A DNA stretch of 64,000 nucleotides, from the NCBI GenBank assembly GCA_015061285.1, contig SUWW01000001.1, positions 248,001 to 312,000 on the forward strand. The letters are read 5' to 3'. The stretch comes from Bacteroidales bacterium (GTDB taxonomy: Bacteria > Bacteroidota > Bacteroidia > Bacteroidales > Marinilabiliaceae). Below the pieces are notes generated by a model. The model had not been told where the DNA came from, made no database searches, and saw only the letters and a program-made list of their open reading frames with translations. Below are positions 43,449-51,336 of this stretch, piece by piece. Position 1 is the first letter of the stretch, and each line of letters begins with the position of its first letter. The position numbers and the translations under genes are program-made.

Positions 43449-46181
43449 ATGAACAATACACTTCAATCGCTTGGAACTATTGTCCCTCAACGTATGGCTA
43501 GCGATTATACGCATGCGACATCGCGTCTTGTGGAAAGCGTGGGCGGTTCTATTGAGAATTTCGTATGCAACGCATTATGCTGGACCAACAAGGAACTCTA
43601 CGCGCGTCTGAGCAAAGAACAAGTCGAGGCTGTTGCCAATATTATTTACAACTTTGAGGCTCGTCACGAGGCAACTATCATTGGCGACCAGACAGGAATC
43701 GGCAAAGGTCGTGTGGCTGCATGCATCATTGCGTACGGAGTAGTGCATGGTATGAAGCCAATTTTTGTTACGGAAAAGTCAAATCTTTTCTCCGACATCT
43801 ATCGCGACCTAACTGACATCGGAGCAGCCAATTACAAACCTTTCATTGTCAATGCTGATAGTGCGCAAACGCATGTACGTCAGATGAATGGAACGTCTGA
43901 TGCGGTGGTGTTCCGTCCGTTACCACTCAACGAGCAAAAGGCTGTTTTCGATAGTGGACAATTGCCAGAATGGACAGATTATGTTATGGCTACATATTCG
44001 CAATTCTCCAAAACCAATGATGATGGCGAAACCTCGTTGAAACGCGAATTCGCCATGCAGATTGCTAAGGATAACATACTTATACTCGACGAAAGTCATT
44101 CGGCAGCAGGTAATAGTAAGCGCGGCGCCTTTTTCCGTTCGCTTGCCGATGTTGCCAAACACGTATGTTTCCTCTCGGCTACGTATTCAAAACGTCCTGA
44201 AAATATGGAGCTATATCTTCCGCACACCTGCGTAACAGAAGCTGGACTTAGCGCGGAGGAACTTCGTACGGCCGTTGATAATGGTGGCGAAGCACTGCAA
44301 GAAGTGCTTGCCGAAGCTCTTGTGCACAACGGACAAATGCTGCGTCGTGAATATGACCAACAAGGCATCAACGTAAACTACTTGACTCTCGATGCCGAAG
44401 GCGCAGCTTATGGACAAAACTATCTCAACATGACCGTTGAAAACCTCGAAAAAGAGCATACGTTCATCTCCGATAATATTATGAGTGTCGTTAGAGATAT
44501 GCTTAAGTTAGACCAACTTGTAGCGCAAGATTTCTCTGCTTTCGTTGAAGCGCAGCGTAAGCATGGCGATCAGCGTAAGTACACCCGTTTGGCTTTTCGC
44601 TCAAGGATTTATGGTCTTGTTGGGCAGATGCTTTTTGACATCAAAGCCGATGCTGTGGCTCGTCATGCGGTGCGTAGGCTACAGCAAGGCAAAGCCGTTG
44701 TAGTGGCTTTCTCCAACACTATGGAGGCTTCACTAGACAGCCTGATTTTGTCTGGCTCTGAGGTCGGCAGTGTGATTGAAGACGACTTCTCATACACACT
44801 CAAACGTATGCTCGAAGCTATGCGTCACTATAATATTGAAGATATCGACCCTATTTTAGATTGGAACGATATGGAACTCTCTAAAGACGCCTACCTCGAC
44901 ATGCAGCACCGACTCAATGAGTTCAAAAGTGGATTGACAATTTCGTCTATCGACAAAATGATTCGCATAATAGAGTCGGCTGGCTTTAGTGTTGCCGAAA
45001 TCACTGGCCGTAAGCATTTTATAGACATTGACGACTCGGGCAACTCCATAATTAGCGTGCGAAAGAAGGAGACGGTGGGTAAATCGTATTCCCTGTTTCA
45101 AAACAATCGCGTCGATTGTCTGCTGCTGAATCGCAGTGGAGCAACAGGAGCAAGTGCACACGCCATACCTACAGCACAAGTGCCAGAACGGGAAGTACGA
45201 CAGCGTTGCATGATAGTTACGCAAATGGAACTCGACATCAACCAAGAGGTGCAAAAACGTGGACGCATCAATCGAACTGGGCAGATATTATTACCTGAGT
45301 ATGACTACATTATGTCGGCTATACCAGCAGAAAAACGCCTAATGCAGATGATGCGTAAAAAACTCCTTAGCCTCGATGCCAATACGTCTGCCTATCAGCA
45401 CAATAGCATTTTTGCCGACGCTGAAGGCATCGATTTGCTAAATAAGTTTGGCGATGATGCTACAGAAGCAGTTCTTGCTGACGACAAAGAGCTTGCAGAC
45501 GCTCTCGATATTGATACTGAAGGCAACAAAAGAGGTCTTTTCGGCAAAGCAAGCGGACGCGTGGCGGTGCTGTCCGTAGAACAACAAAAGCGGTTCTATG
45601 ATAGTGTTAGCGAAACATACGTACAAATTGTCAATACAGCCAAGGCCGAAGGACGCTACGACATTGACGTGGAGCAGTTGCCTCTTAACGCAAAACTTCT
45701 ATCGCGCAAGATAGTTGAATCGCCAAAACCCGATGGACACACTATTTTCTCCGACGCTGTCTATCTCGATTGCTATGAATGCGACAATCTGCGTAAGCCT
45801 TTGTCTACAAGTGAACTACAGGCTGAAGTTGCCCGTTTCACCAATGGCGCAGCCGATGCACAAGCCTATGCACAGTCGCTCTACGATGTGGTGACCGAGG
45901 CGTTTGAAAACGAGCATAAAGATGCCGTCGATAAAGCGCAAACAGATTTGTGTGTGCACCTTGCACAGTTGCTCAACCTTGCTCAGTTTTCCCCATCGTT
46001 TATCAGTACTATAAAAAACGTACTAAAGCAACTCTGCAGTAACAAAATAGATATGAATAAAGCCTTGCAAACCTTGGGTTTGCCAATCGAACAACGATAC
46101 ATTAGCACTCTGAATAAGTACGTCAACACAGTGGAGGCGCTGGGCGCTAAGAATCAAAAGCATTGCGTCGTTTTCGCTTAA
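43449..46181 (+). CDS. Strawberry-notch-type superfamily 2 helicase
   Basis: This 910-residue protein has the two RecA-like domains of SBNO-family helicases: Walker A GDQTGIGKGRVAA (about 79-91), motif II ILDESHSAAGN (DESH, about 214), SAT motif CFLSATYSKRPEN, and the C-terminal half with NRSGATGASAHA and motif VI EVQKRGRINRTGQ (about 603-615). The family occurs in eukaryotes and, in bacteria, mostly in phages and conjugative elements, often fused to LPD domains. Here the LPD1 domain is in the preceding gene and a probable C-terminal module in the next one. It is cytoplasmic and would remodel nucleic acid or nucleoprotein using ATP. Confidence 0.88.
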   Translation: MNNTLQSLGTIVPQRMASDYTHATSRLVESVGGSIENFVCNALCWTNKELYARLSKEQVEAVANIIYNFEARHEATIIGDQTGIGKGRVAACIIAYGVVHGMKPIFVTEKSNLFSDIYRDLTDIGAANYKPFIVNADSAQTHVRQMNGTSDAVVFRPLPLNEQKAVFDSGQLPEWTDYVMATYSQFSKTNDDGETSLKREFAMQIAKDNILILDESHSAAGNSKRGAFFRSLADVAKHVCFLSATYSKRPENMELYLPHTCVTEAGLSAEELRTAVDNGGEALQEVLAEALVHNGQMLRREYDQQGINVNYLTLDAEGAAYGQNYLNMTVENLEKEHTFISDNIMSVVRDMLKLDQLVAQDFSAFVEAQRKHGDQRKYTRLAFRSRIYGLVGQMLFDIKADAVARHAVRRLQQGKAVVVAFSNTMEASLDSLILSGSEVGSVIEDDFSYTLKRMLEAMRHYNIEDIDPILDWNDMELSKDAYLDMQHRLNEFKSGLTISSIDKMIRIIESAGFSVAEITGRKHFIDIDDSGNSIISVRKKETVGKSYSLFQNNRVDCLLLNRSGATGASAHAIPTAQVPEREVRQRCMIVTQMELDINQEVQKRGRINRTGQILLPEYDYIMSAIPAEKRLMQMMRKKLLSLDANTSAYQHNSIFADAEGIDLLNKFGDDATEAVLADDKELADALDIDTEGNKRGLFGKASGRVAVLSVEQQKRFYDSVSETYVQIVNTAKAEGRYDIDVEQLPLNAKLLSRKIVESPKPDGHTIFSDAVYLDCYECDNLRKPLSTSELQAEVARFTNGAADAQAYAQSLYDVVTEAFENEHKDAVDKAQTDLCVHLAQLLNLAQFSPSFISTIKNVLKQLCSNKIDMNKALQTLGLPIEQRYISTLNKYVNTVEALGAKNQKHCVVFA

Positions 46182-46213
46182 TACGCTATTTCTACCCTGG
46201 ACGCCAATTTGTT

Positions 46214-47074
46214 ATGGACAACAATTTGAAAGGCTGCGTGCTTGGCACTCGCATACATACCCAAAGTAATGGCAGGTTGAGGCCATCGGATGTCACGATA
46301 TTCTTGGCAACAACCGATAGTCAGCGCATTTTGAAATATAACCTTGCCGATGCTGGTTACGAAATCTTGGAGAGCCTTCTTTATCGCTTGACAGACAAGT
46401 CATTTGAAGCGTTATTAGGCGAATGGGCTGAAATGACAAAAGAGGCTACAGCCAATCGCGTCAAACTTTATTTCTTGACGGGTAACATATTGAAAGCTGC
46501 TGTCTTGAAAGATGTGCACCATGGCCGACTTGTGGCGTTCAACGTCATATCAAACAAGGGCGAAAGCCGTCTCAATGGCGTGATGTTGCCTTCATCATTT
46601 AAGCCACAAAACATAACTACGAAGATGAAAAGTTATGCTGTTGCATCGTGCCGCCGAATTTTCAATCCGACTGAAAATGACAATTTCGCCAAGCTAACGT
46701 CCTTCACTTTGGCGGGTTCTGGTAAACTAATAATGCAGAAAACAGCCCGACTTGGCTATGGCATAAACCTCATCATAATCGAGAATGATAGAACACCATA
46801 TCTCAAGGCTTTATTAGGTCATAAGTACATAGATGAACATGTTTACAATATATACCAAAAGACAAGTTACTATTCACCATATACTACTTACTATATCGAC
46901 TTCAACACTACCGACATTGCTCCTTTCGTCGATATGCTTGCTGAATGCGGAGTAGAGATAGAACTCGACCCCAACAAAGCCAAAGCATTATTTGGCACAG
47001 AGAGTATTGAAACCTTGCGCGATGGCTGGTGGCCCAAAGTGGAGCACGGACTTGTACTTGCTGATTATCACTGA
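46214..47074 (+). CDS. Partner protein, possible split-off C-terminal module of an SBNO polyvalent protein
   Basis: The start is taken at 46214 (MDNNLKGCVLGTR); a start at 46163 would overlap the helicase gene by 19 bases. The 286-residue product has no domain I can name with certainty. The segment VKLYFLTGNILKAAVLK, then GRLVAFNVISNKGESRLNGV and LPSSF, resembles a region I associate with the far C-terminus of large helicase-bearing polyvalent proteins (TGN-L, then a plea for a small beta-domain with a modifiable-substrate-like sequence). It is in a different frame from the helicase and 32 bases downstream. The last codon and stop lie in a palindromic repeat that probably ends the transcript. 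Confidence 0.6.
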   Translation: MDNNLKGCVLGTRIHTQSNGRLRPSDVTIFLATTDSQRILKYNLADAGYEILESLLYRLTDKSFEALLGEWAEMTKEATANRVKLYFLTGNILKAAVLKDVHHGRLVAFNVISNKGESRLNGVMLPSSFKPQNITTKMKSYAVASCRRIFNPTENDNFAKLTSFTLAGSGKLIMQKTARLGYGINLIIIENDRTPYLKALLGHKYIDEHVYNIYQKTSYYSPYTTYYIDFNTTDIAPFVDMLAECGVEIELDPNKAKALFGTESIETLRDGWWPKVEHGLVLADYH

Positions 47075-47125
47075 AATGAAATATAGGTGATTGCTTCGTA
47101 TATTTCCAATTCAGTGATATTTTTT
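47067..47125. repeat. Palindromic repeat, ATCACCGAATT family, diverged copy 3
   Basis: ATCACTGAA (47067-47075) pairs with TTCAGTGAT (47110-47118), followed by ATTTTTT. Compared with other copies the C-G pair is changed to T-A on both arms, which keeps pairing. It contains the final His codon and stop of the preceding gene and likely acts as its terminator. Confidence 0.6.
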
Positions 47126-47184
47126 CAAATGCGCGCAGTAGCTATGTGCAAAACGCCATACAATATGTTAGCGGGTATTTTTTA

Positions 47185-47192
47185 TAACTTTG
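47185..47192 (+). promoter_or_regulatory. Putative -7 box TAACTTTG
   Basis: TAACTTTG is an exact TAnnTTTG match, 22 bases ahead of the ATG at 47215. No clear -33 element is seen. Confidence 0.55.
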
Positions 47193-47214
47193 CGCTAATC
47201 CACATACTTACGCC

Positions 47215-48843
47215 ATGCAAAAGCTACCAATTGGAATACAGACATTCAAGGGCCTTCGCGAAGACGATTATCTCTATGTAGATAAAACAGTCGTCATCCA
47301 TCAACTCGTAACTGAGGCAAAAGTTTACTTCCTTAGTCGTCCGCGTCGATTTGGTAAGAGCTTGTTGTGTAGTACGTTGAAGGCTTATTTCGAAGGCAAA
47401 AAAGAACTTTTCAAAGGCTTAGCTATTGAAAAACTCGAAACGGAGTGGACGGAATATCCGGTGCTTTATTTCGATTTCAATGGTCAGGTGTATGGTGAGG
47501 GAGAAGGGCTTCGCACGATGCTCAATGAACATCTAAAGGGTTGGGAATCTACGTATGGCATTTCTTCGACGATTGATTTTGATAGTCTCCCTATAGAAAG
47601 GCAAAATACCACTCTTGCAAGTCGTTTCTTCAACGTAGTTGTCAAAGCTCACGAGCAGACTGGCAAGCGTGTGGTAGTTATTGTTGACGAATACGACAAA
47701 CCGCTGCTTGAATCACTTGAAAGTCAAGAGATACAAGAGCAAAGTCGAGCACTTTTCAAAGGATTCTTTGGCAACCTCAAGAAACTCGACGAACACTTGA
47801 AATTCGTATTCTTCACGGGCGTAACAAAATTCTCTAAAGTCTCCATCTTTAGTGACCTCAATCAATTGCGTGACATCTCGCTAAACGAAAAATATGAAAC
47901 CATCTGCGGCATTTCGAAAGATGAACTCTTGAGTAATTTCACAGAGCATATTTCGACATTGGCGGAATATAATAAAGTGACATACGATGAATGCGTTGCG
48001 TTGCTCAAGCGGTATTATGACGGCTATCACTTTTCGGAGCGCATGACCGACATGTTCAATCCATTCAGCATACTCAATGCTTTCGGCGATGGTAAATTTG
48101 GTTTTTATTGGTTCTCTACGGGCACGCCAACATTCCTTGTAAAACGTTTGGCTTCGGTCAAAAATGACTTCGATTTCAAGAAGTTGAGCGATGGTGTTTC
48201 TATCTCAATTGGTGAGATAACTGATTATCGCCCAGACAATACCAATATTATACCTCTGCTTTATCAGAGCGGATATTTGACTATAAAAGAGTTCGACCTT
48301 GCAACGCAAATCTACACGCTTGCTTACCCAAATGAAGAGGTCAAGTATGGTATGCTCAACTCGCTTGCACCGGAGGTTACAAGTCGCGGCGACACAACCA
48401 TTTCTCTTGTGGATATGCGTAAAGCGCTCAATTCTAAGAATGTTGATGATATGATGCTCATTTTGAAGAGTGTTTATGCATCGCTTCCATACATAAAGCC
48501 CGTATATCGCGAGGATATGGACGAGGAAGACCGCCAAGACGTATTGAATAAGTACATAGAGCGTGATTTCCAGAATGTTATATACATATTCTTTCTACTT
48601 ATGGGACAACCTACATATTCGGAAGTGCAAAACAATCTCGGGCGTGCCGATTGTATAGTAGAGACGGATAAATATGTATATCTATTCGAGTTCAAAGTAG
48701 AATCCTCAGCCGACGAAGCGCTTCAGCAAATAAAAGCGCACGAATACGCCTCTCGCTACGCCGCCGATAAACGCGAAGTGATTTGTGTGGGCGTAAACTT
48801 CGGACGCAGGAAACGTAACATCACCGAATGGAAGGTGGGGTAA
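47215..48843 (+). CDS. AAA-ATPase-like / PD-(D/E)XK nuclease-like protein
   Basis: This 542-residue protein is of the AAA-ATPase_like plus PDDEXK_9 type that is very abundant in gut Bacteroidales. The N-terminus is typical (LPIGIQTFKGLREDDYLYVD). The ATPase has SRPRRFGKSLLCSTLKAYF (Walker A variant RRFGKS), Walker B VVVIVDEYDKPLLE and the sensor-like FFTGVTKFSKVSIFS. The C-terminal nuclease-like domain (about 440-542) has GRADCIVETDKYVYLFEFKV, giving D...E-x-K, and REVICVGVNFG. These proteins occur in many copies per genome. Their function is unproven, with mobile-element or defence roles proposed. It has its own promoter and terminator, so it is a separate unit within the island. Confidence 0.88.
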   Translation: MQKLPIGIQTFKGLREDDYLYVDKTVVIHQLVTEAKVYFLSRPRRFGKSLLCSTLKAYFEGKKELFKGLAIEKLETEWTEYPVLYFDFNGQVYGEGEGLRTMLNEHLKGWESTYGISSTIDFDSLPIERQNTTLASRFFNVVVKAHEQTGKRVVVIVDEYDKPLLESLESQEIQEQSRALFKGFFGNLKKLDEHLKFVFFTGVTKFSKVSIFSDLNQLRDISLNEKYETICGISKDELLSNFTEHISTLAEYNKVTYDECVALLKRYYDGYHFSERMTDMFNPFSILNAFGDGKFGFYWFSTGTPTFLVKRLASVKNDFDFKKLSDGVSISIGEITDYRPDNTNIIPLLYQSGYLTIKEFDLATQIYTLAYPNEEVKYGMLNSLAPEVTSRGDTTISLVDMRKALNSKNVDDMMLILKSVYASLPYIKPVYREDMDEEDRQDVLNKYIERDFQNVIYIFFLLMGQPTYSEVQNNLGRADCIVETDKYVYLFEFKVESSADEALQQIKAHEYASRYAADKREVICVGVNFGRRKRNITEWKVG

Positions 48844-48908
48844 CCTTTTGAAAAACATCACCAATTTGAATTGAATTATATATATGATTTCGTTTTGTTA
48901 TAATACTA

Positions 48909-48943
48909 AACTCTTGCAGCTCAATAAATTGCAAGAGTTTTTC
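48909..48943 (+). terminator. Terminator of the AAA/PD-(D/E)XK gene
   Basis: AACTCTTGCA (48909-48918) and TGCAAGAGTT (48930-48939) form a perfect 10-bp stem with an 11-base loop, followed by TTTC. Confidence 0.85.
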
Positions 48944-49063
48944 GTTGTTTTCGTTCATTTCGGAGTCTCCCCAAAGTTTCAACTTTCAATTTTCAACTTT
49001 CCTCTGCTACCATTTTGCATAGGCACTCATTTCCTTCGCTGCGTAAATAAGTAACAATAGAAT

Positions 49064-49501
49064 ATGGATAATCAACGGATAATAGATAACGAGATAGCCT
49101 ATTGGCGTCATAAGAAAGTATATAGAGAAACATTTGATGGTATTCGGCAGCTCATGAAAGACCGACAATGGACCAAATACGTCGCTTATGATAGTTGTGA
49201 TCACGACATTTATAACCACGATAGTAAGTATGAAATAAAGACAGATAAATACTACGTTCGCATTTATCTTACTGCTACTTATTTGTATGAGGATTGGTGT
49301 TTTTCCATTTTCCTTTGCAACAGTGTTGACCAACAGAAACAACGTAAAAATCTAAAGCTGTTGGCTGATAAAATACTAACAGAAATCGATGTCAACGCTA
49401 AAGATGTTGCAGTTAGCGAAGATGACATTTTGATAGAAATAAGGGAAGATAAAGACCTTATGCCTACAATTGAAAAAGTTTTCACTATCATGTTTGAATA
49501 G
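49064..49501 (+). CDS. Small hypothetical protein
   Basis: This 145-residue protein is soluble, with no signal peptide and no membrane helix. It is rich in Tyr, Asp and Lys. The middle looks like beta-strands (YYVRIYLTATYLYEDWCFSI), followed by a charged helical region (QQKQRKNLKLLADKILTEID) and EDDILIEIREDK. I do not recognise a family. The look is that of small immunity or accessory proteins. It lies between the terminator at 48909 and the repeated hairpin at 49547, so it is an independent unit in the island. Function unknown. Confidence 0.65.
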   Translation: MDNQRIIDNEIAYWRHKKVYRETFDGIRQLMKDRQWTKYVAYDSCDHDIYNHDSKYEIKTDKYYVRIYLTATYLYEDWCFSIFLCNSVDQQKQRKNLKLLADKILTEIDVNAKDVAVSEDDILIEIREDKDLMPTIEKVFTIMFE

Positions 49502-49546
49502 ACCAACATCCAAAAATCTGTTCTTTTGCACGATTTTCCATTTTCT

Positions 49547-49590
49547 ACAGACCTGTGCTGCTCGTTGGCACAGGCCTGTTTTTGTTTTGC
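49547..49590 (+). terminator. Repeated hairpin with T tract, copy 2
   Basis: ACAGACCTGTGC (49547-49558) and GCACAGGCCTGT (49568-49579) form a 12-bp stem with one A-C mismatch, the same loop as copy 1 (TGCTCGTTG) and the same TTTTGTTTTGC. It lies 45 bases after the preceding gene and 27 bases (from the T tract) before the AAA+ ATPase gene. Confidence 0.85.
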
Positions 49591-49616
49591 ACTATAATAA
49601 CTAAAGACTATGTGTT

Positions 49617-51257
49617 ATGGCAACAACAAAGACTATGGATTTACTCTCGGCTGTGGAGCATATTGTGGACAAAGCTAAAGGCTCTGGACTTAGCAGCGAG
49701 TTCTTTCGTAAGGCTAGTAAGTACATAAAATACATATCAGACATGTTGGAACTTACCAAGGAGCAGAGTGTGCTGATGGCGCTATTCATCGATAATTGTA
49801 GCAACAGAAAAATCGGCCTTAGCGACATCAGTAAATATCTCGAATGCCGCAATACCAGACTTCTCAGATATATGATCGACGTTGACGAACTCGAAAAGAG
49901 AGAACTTATTAGATGCTGTCATGAAAATGAAAATACATACTCTGTACCCCAAGAAGTTATTGATGCATTCAAAAACAATAAAAAATATTGTCCTAAGGAT
50001 TATCATGGGCTTTCGTGTCGTCAACTGTTTAGTGAACTCGATGTTCTTTTTCAGTTACGCAATGATAATACTCTGACTTACGAAGCTTTAGTCAGAAGAA
50101 TTCACCGCCTATTCGACTGCAACAGACATTTGCTATACGTCCAAAAAGTGAAGAGCTACACTTTTATGGAAAGCGACGAAATGATGCTAATACTCTTTTC
50201 TCACTTATTCGTCAATAATAATGATGACAACATAGGCTTTCACGACCTCGAATTCCTTTATGATGAACACTTTCAATGGTCTGTTGCTAAGTATGGTCTT
50301 TGCGATGGTGATCATTCGCTTATGGAGGCAGGAATCGTAGAATACAACAATGCAAATGGCATGGTAGATAGAGAATCGTTCCGCATGACATTCAGTGCAA
50401 AGAGAGAATTGTTTGCCGAGCTCAATCTCGCTTCTGCTTATCAGCGTCAGATGCGTGGCGATGTGGTGAAGGTTGAGAATATCACGCCTAAAAAATTGTT
50501 CTATGGCGAAAAAGTGGGTGCGCAGATTGCAGAATTGACCAACCTATTGAACGATGCCAAATACAAACAGATATGTGCGCGCATGAAAGAGGCAGGCTTC
50601 CGTAGCGGATTTACGTGCTTGTTCTATGGTGAGCCTGGCACGGGCAAGACGGAAACCGTGCTCCAATTGGCACGGCAAACTGGGCGCAACATTCTGCAAG
50701 TAAATATCTCGCAAATAAGAAGTATGTGGGTGGGCGAGAGCGAGAAGAACATAAAGCAAGTGTTCGACACCTATCGGGCGCAAGTGAACGAGTGCGAAAT
50801 TGCGCCTATTCTGCTTTTCAACGAGGCCGATGCTGTTATTAGCACCAGAAAAGAGGGCGTCAACGATGCGGTTAACAAGATGGAGAACACTATCCAAAAT
50901 ATCATTCTTCAGGAGATGGAGACGCTCAACGGAATTCTTATAGCTACTACAAATCTCGCGCAGAATATGGATAGCGCTTTCGAACGCCGATTCCTCTATA
51001 AAATCAAGTTCGAGAAACCAACTACAGAGGCTCGTATGAACATGTGGCGCGAAATGATTCCCTCGCTGGATAGCGACACGGCAACACGCTTGGCAAATAA
51101 ATACGACTTCAGTGGCGGACAGATTGAAAACATTGCACGTCACTACACCATTGGCAACATCTTGCACGGCGAGCCTCAAAACATTGCCGATAGGCTCAGC
51201 GAATACTGCGACAGCGAACGTATCAATACCAAAGAGGGATGTAGGATTGGATTTTGA
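49617..51257 (+). CDS. AAA+ ATPase with unknown N-terminal domain
   Basis: This 546-residue protein begins MATTKTMDLLSAVEHIVDKA. The first 300 residues are helical and unrecognised (LGCRNTRLLRYM-like winged-helix features around 85-105: ISKYLECRNTRLLRYMIDVD). The AAA+ core has Walker A FYGEPGTGKTETVLQLAR (about 338), Walker B IAPILLFNEADAVIS in which Asn replaces the usual Asp before Glu (about 404), sensor 1 GILIATTNLAQNMDSAF and the arginine-finger segment ERRFLYKIKFEKP. GGQIENIARHYTIG fits sensor 2. Proteins of this type occur beside accessory genes in Bacteroidetes. It ends 79 bases before the DUF262 pair, which has its own -7 box. Confidence 0.85.
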   Translation: MATTKTMDLLSAVEHIVDKAKGSGLSSEFFRKASKYIKYISDMLELTKEQSVLMALFIDNCSNRKIGLSDISKYLECRNTRLLRYMIDVDELEKRELIRCCHENENTYSVPQEVIDAFKNNKKYCPKDYHGLSCRQLFSELDVLFQLRNDNTLTYEALVRRIHRLFDCNRHLLYVQKVKSYTFMESDEMMLILFSHLFVNNNDDNIGFHDLEFLYDEHFQWSVAKYGLCDGDHSLMEAGIVEYNNANGMVDRESFRMTFSAKRELFAELNLASAYQRQMRGDVVKVENITPKKLFYGEKVGAQIAELTNLLNDAKYKQICARMKEAGFRSGFTCLFYGEPGTGKTETVLQLARQTGRNILQVNISQIRSMWVGESEKNIKQVFDTYRAQVNECEIAPILLFNEADAVISTRKEGVNDAVNKMENTIQNIILQEMETLNGILIATTNLAQNMDSAFERRFLYKIKFEKPTTEARMNMWREMIPSLDSDTATRLANKYDFSGGQIENIARHYTIGNILHGEPQNIADRLSEYCDSERINTKEGCRIGF

Positions 51258-51294
51258 ATTGTGAATATTAATCAATAAGTGTATAAAGGTTTTA

Positions 51295-51302
51295 TACTTT
51301 TG
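51295..51302 (+). promoter_or_regulatory. Putative -7 box TACTTTTG of the DUF262 pair
   Basis: TACTTTTG is an exact TAnnTTTG match, 34 bases ahead of the ATG at 51337. The two DUF262 genes can therefore be transcribed separately from the AAA+ gene. Confidence 0.55.
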
Positions 51303-51336
51303 AAAGTGTAATAAGAAACAAAACACAATAAAGTTT

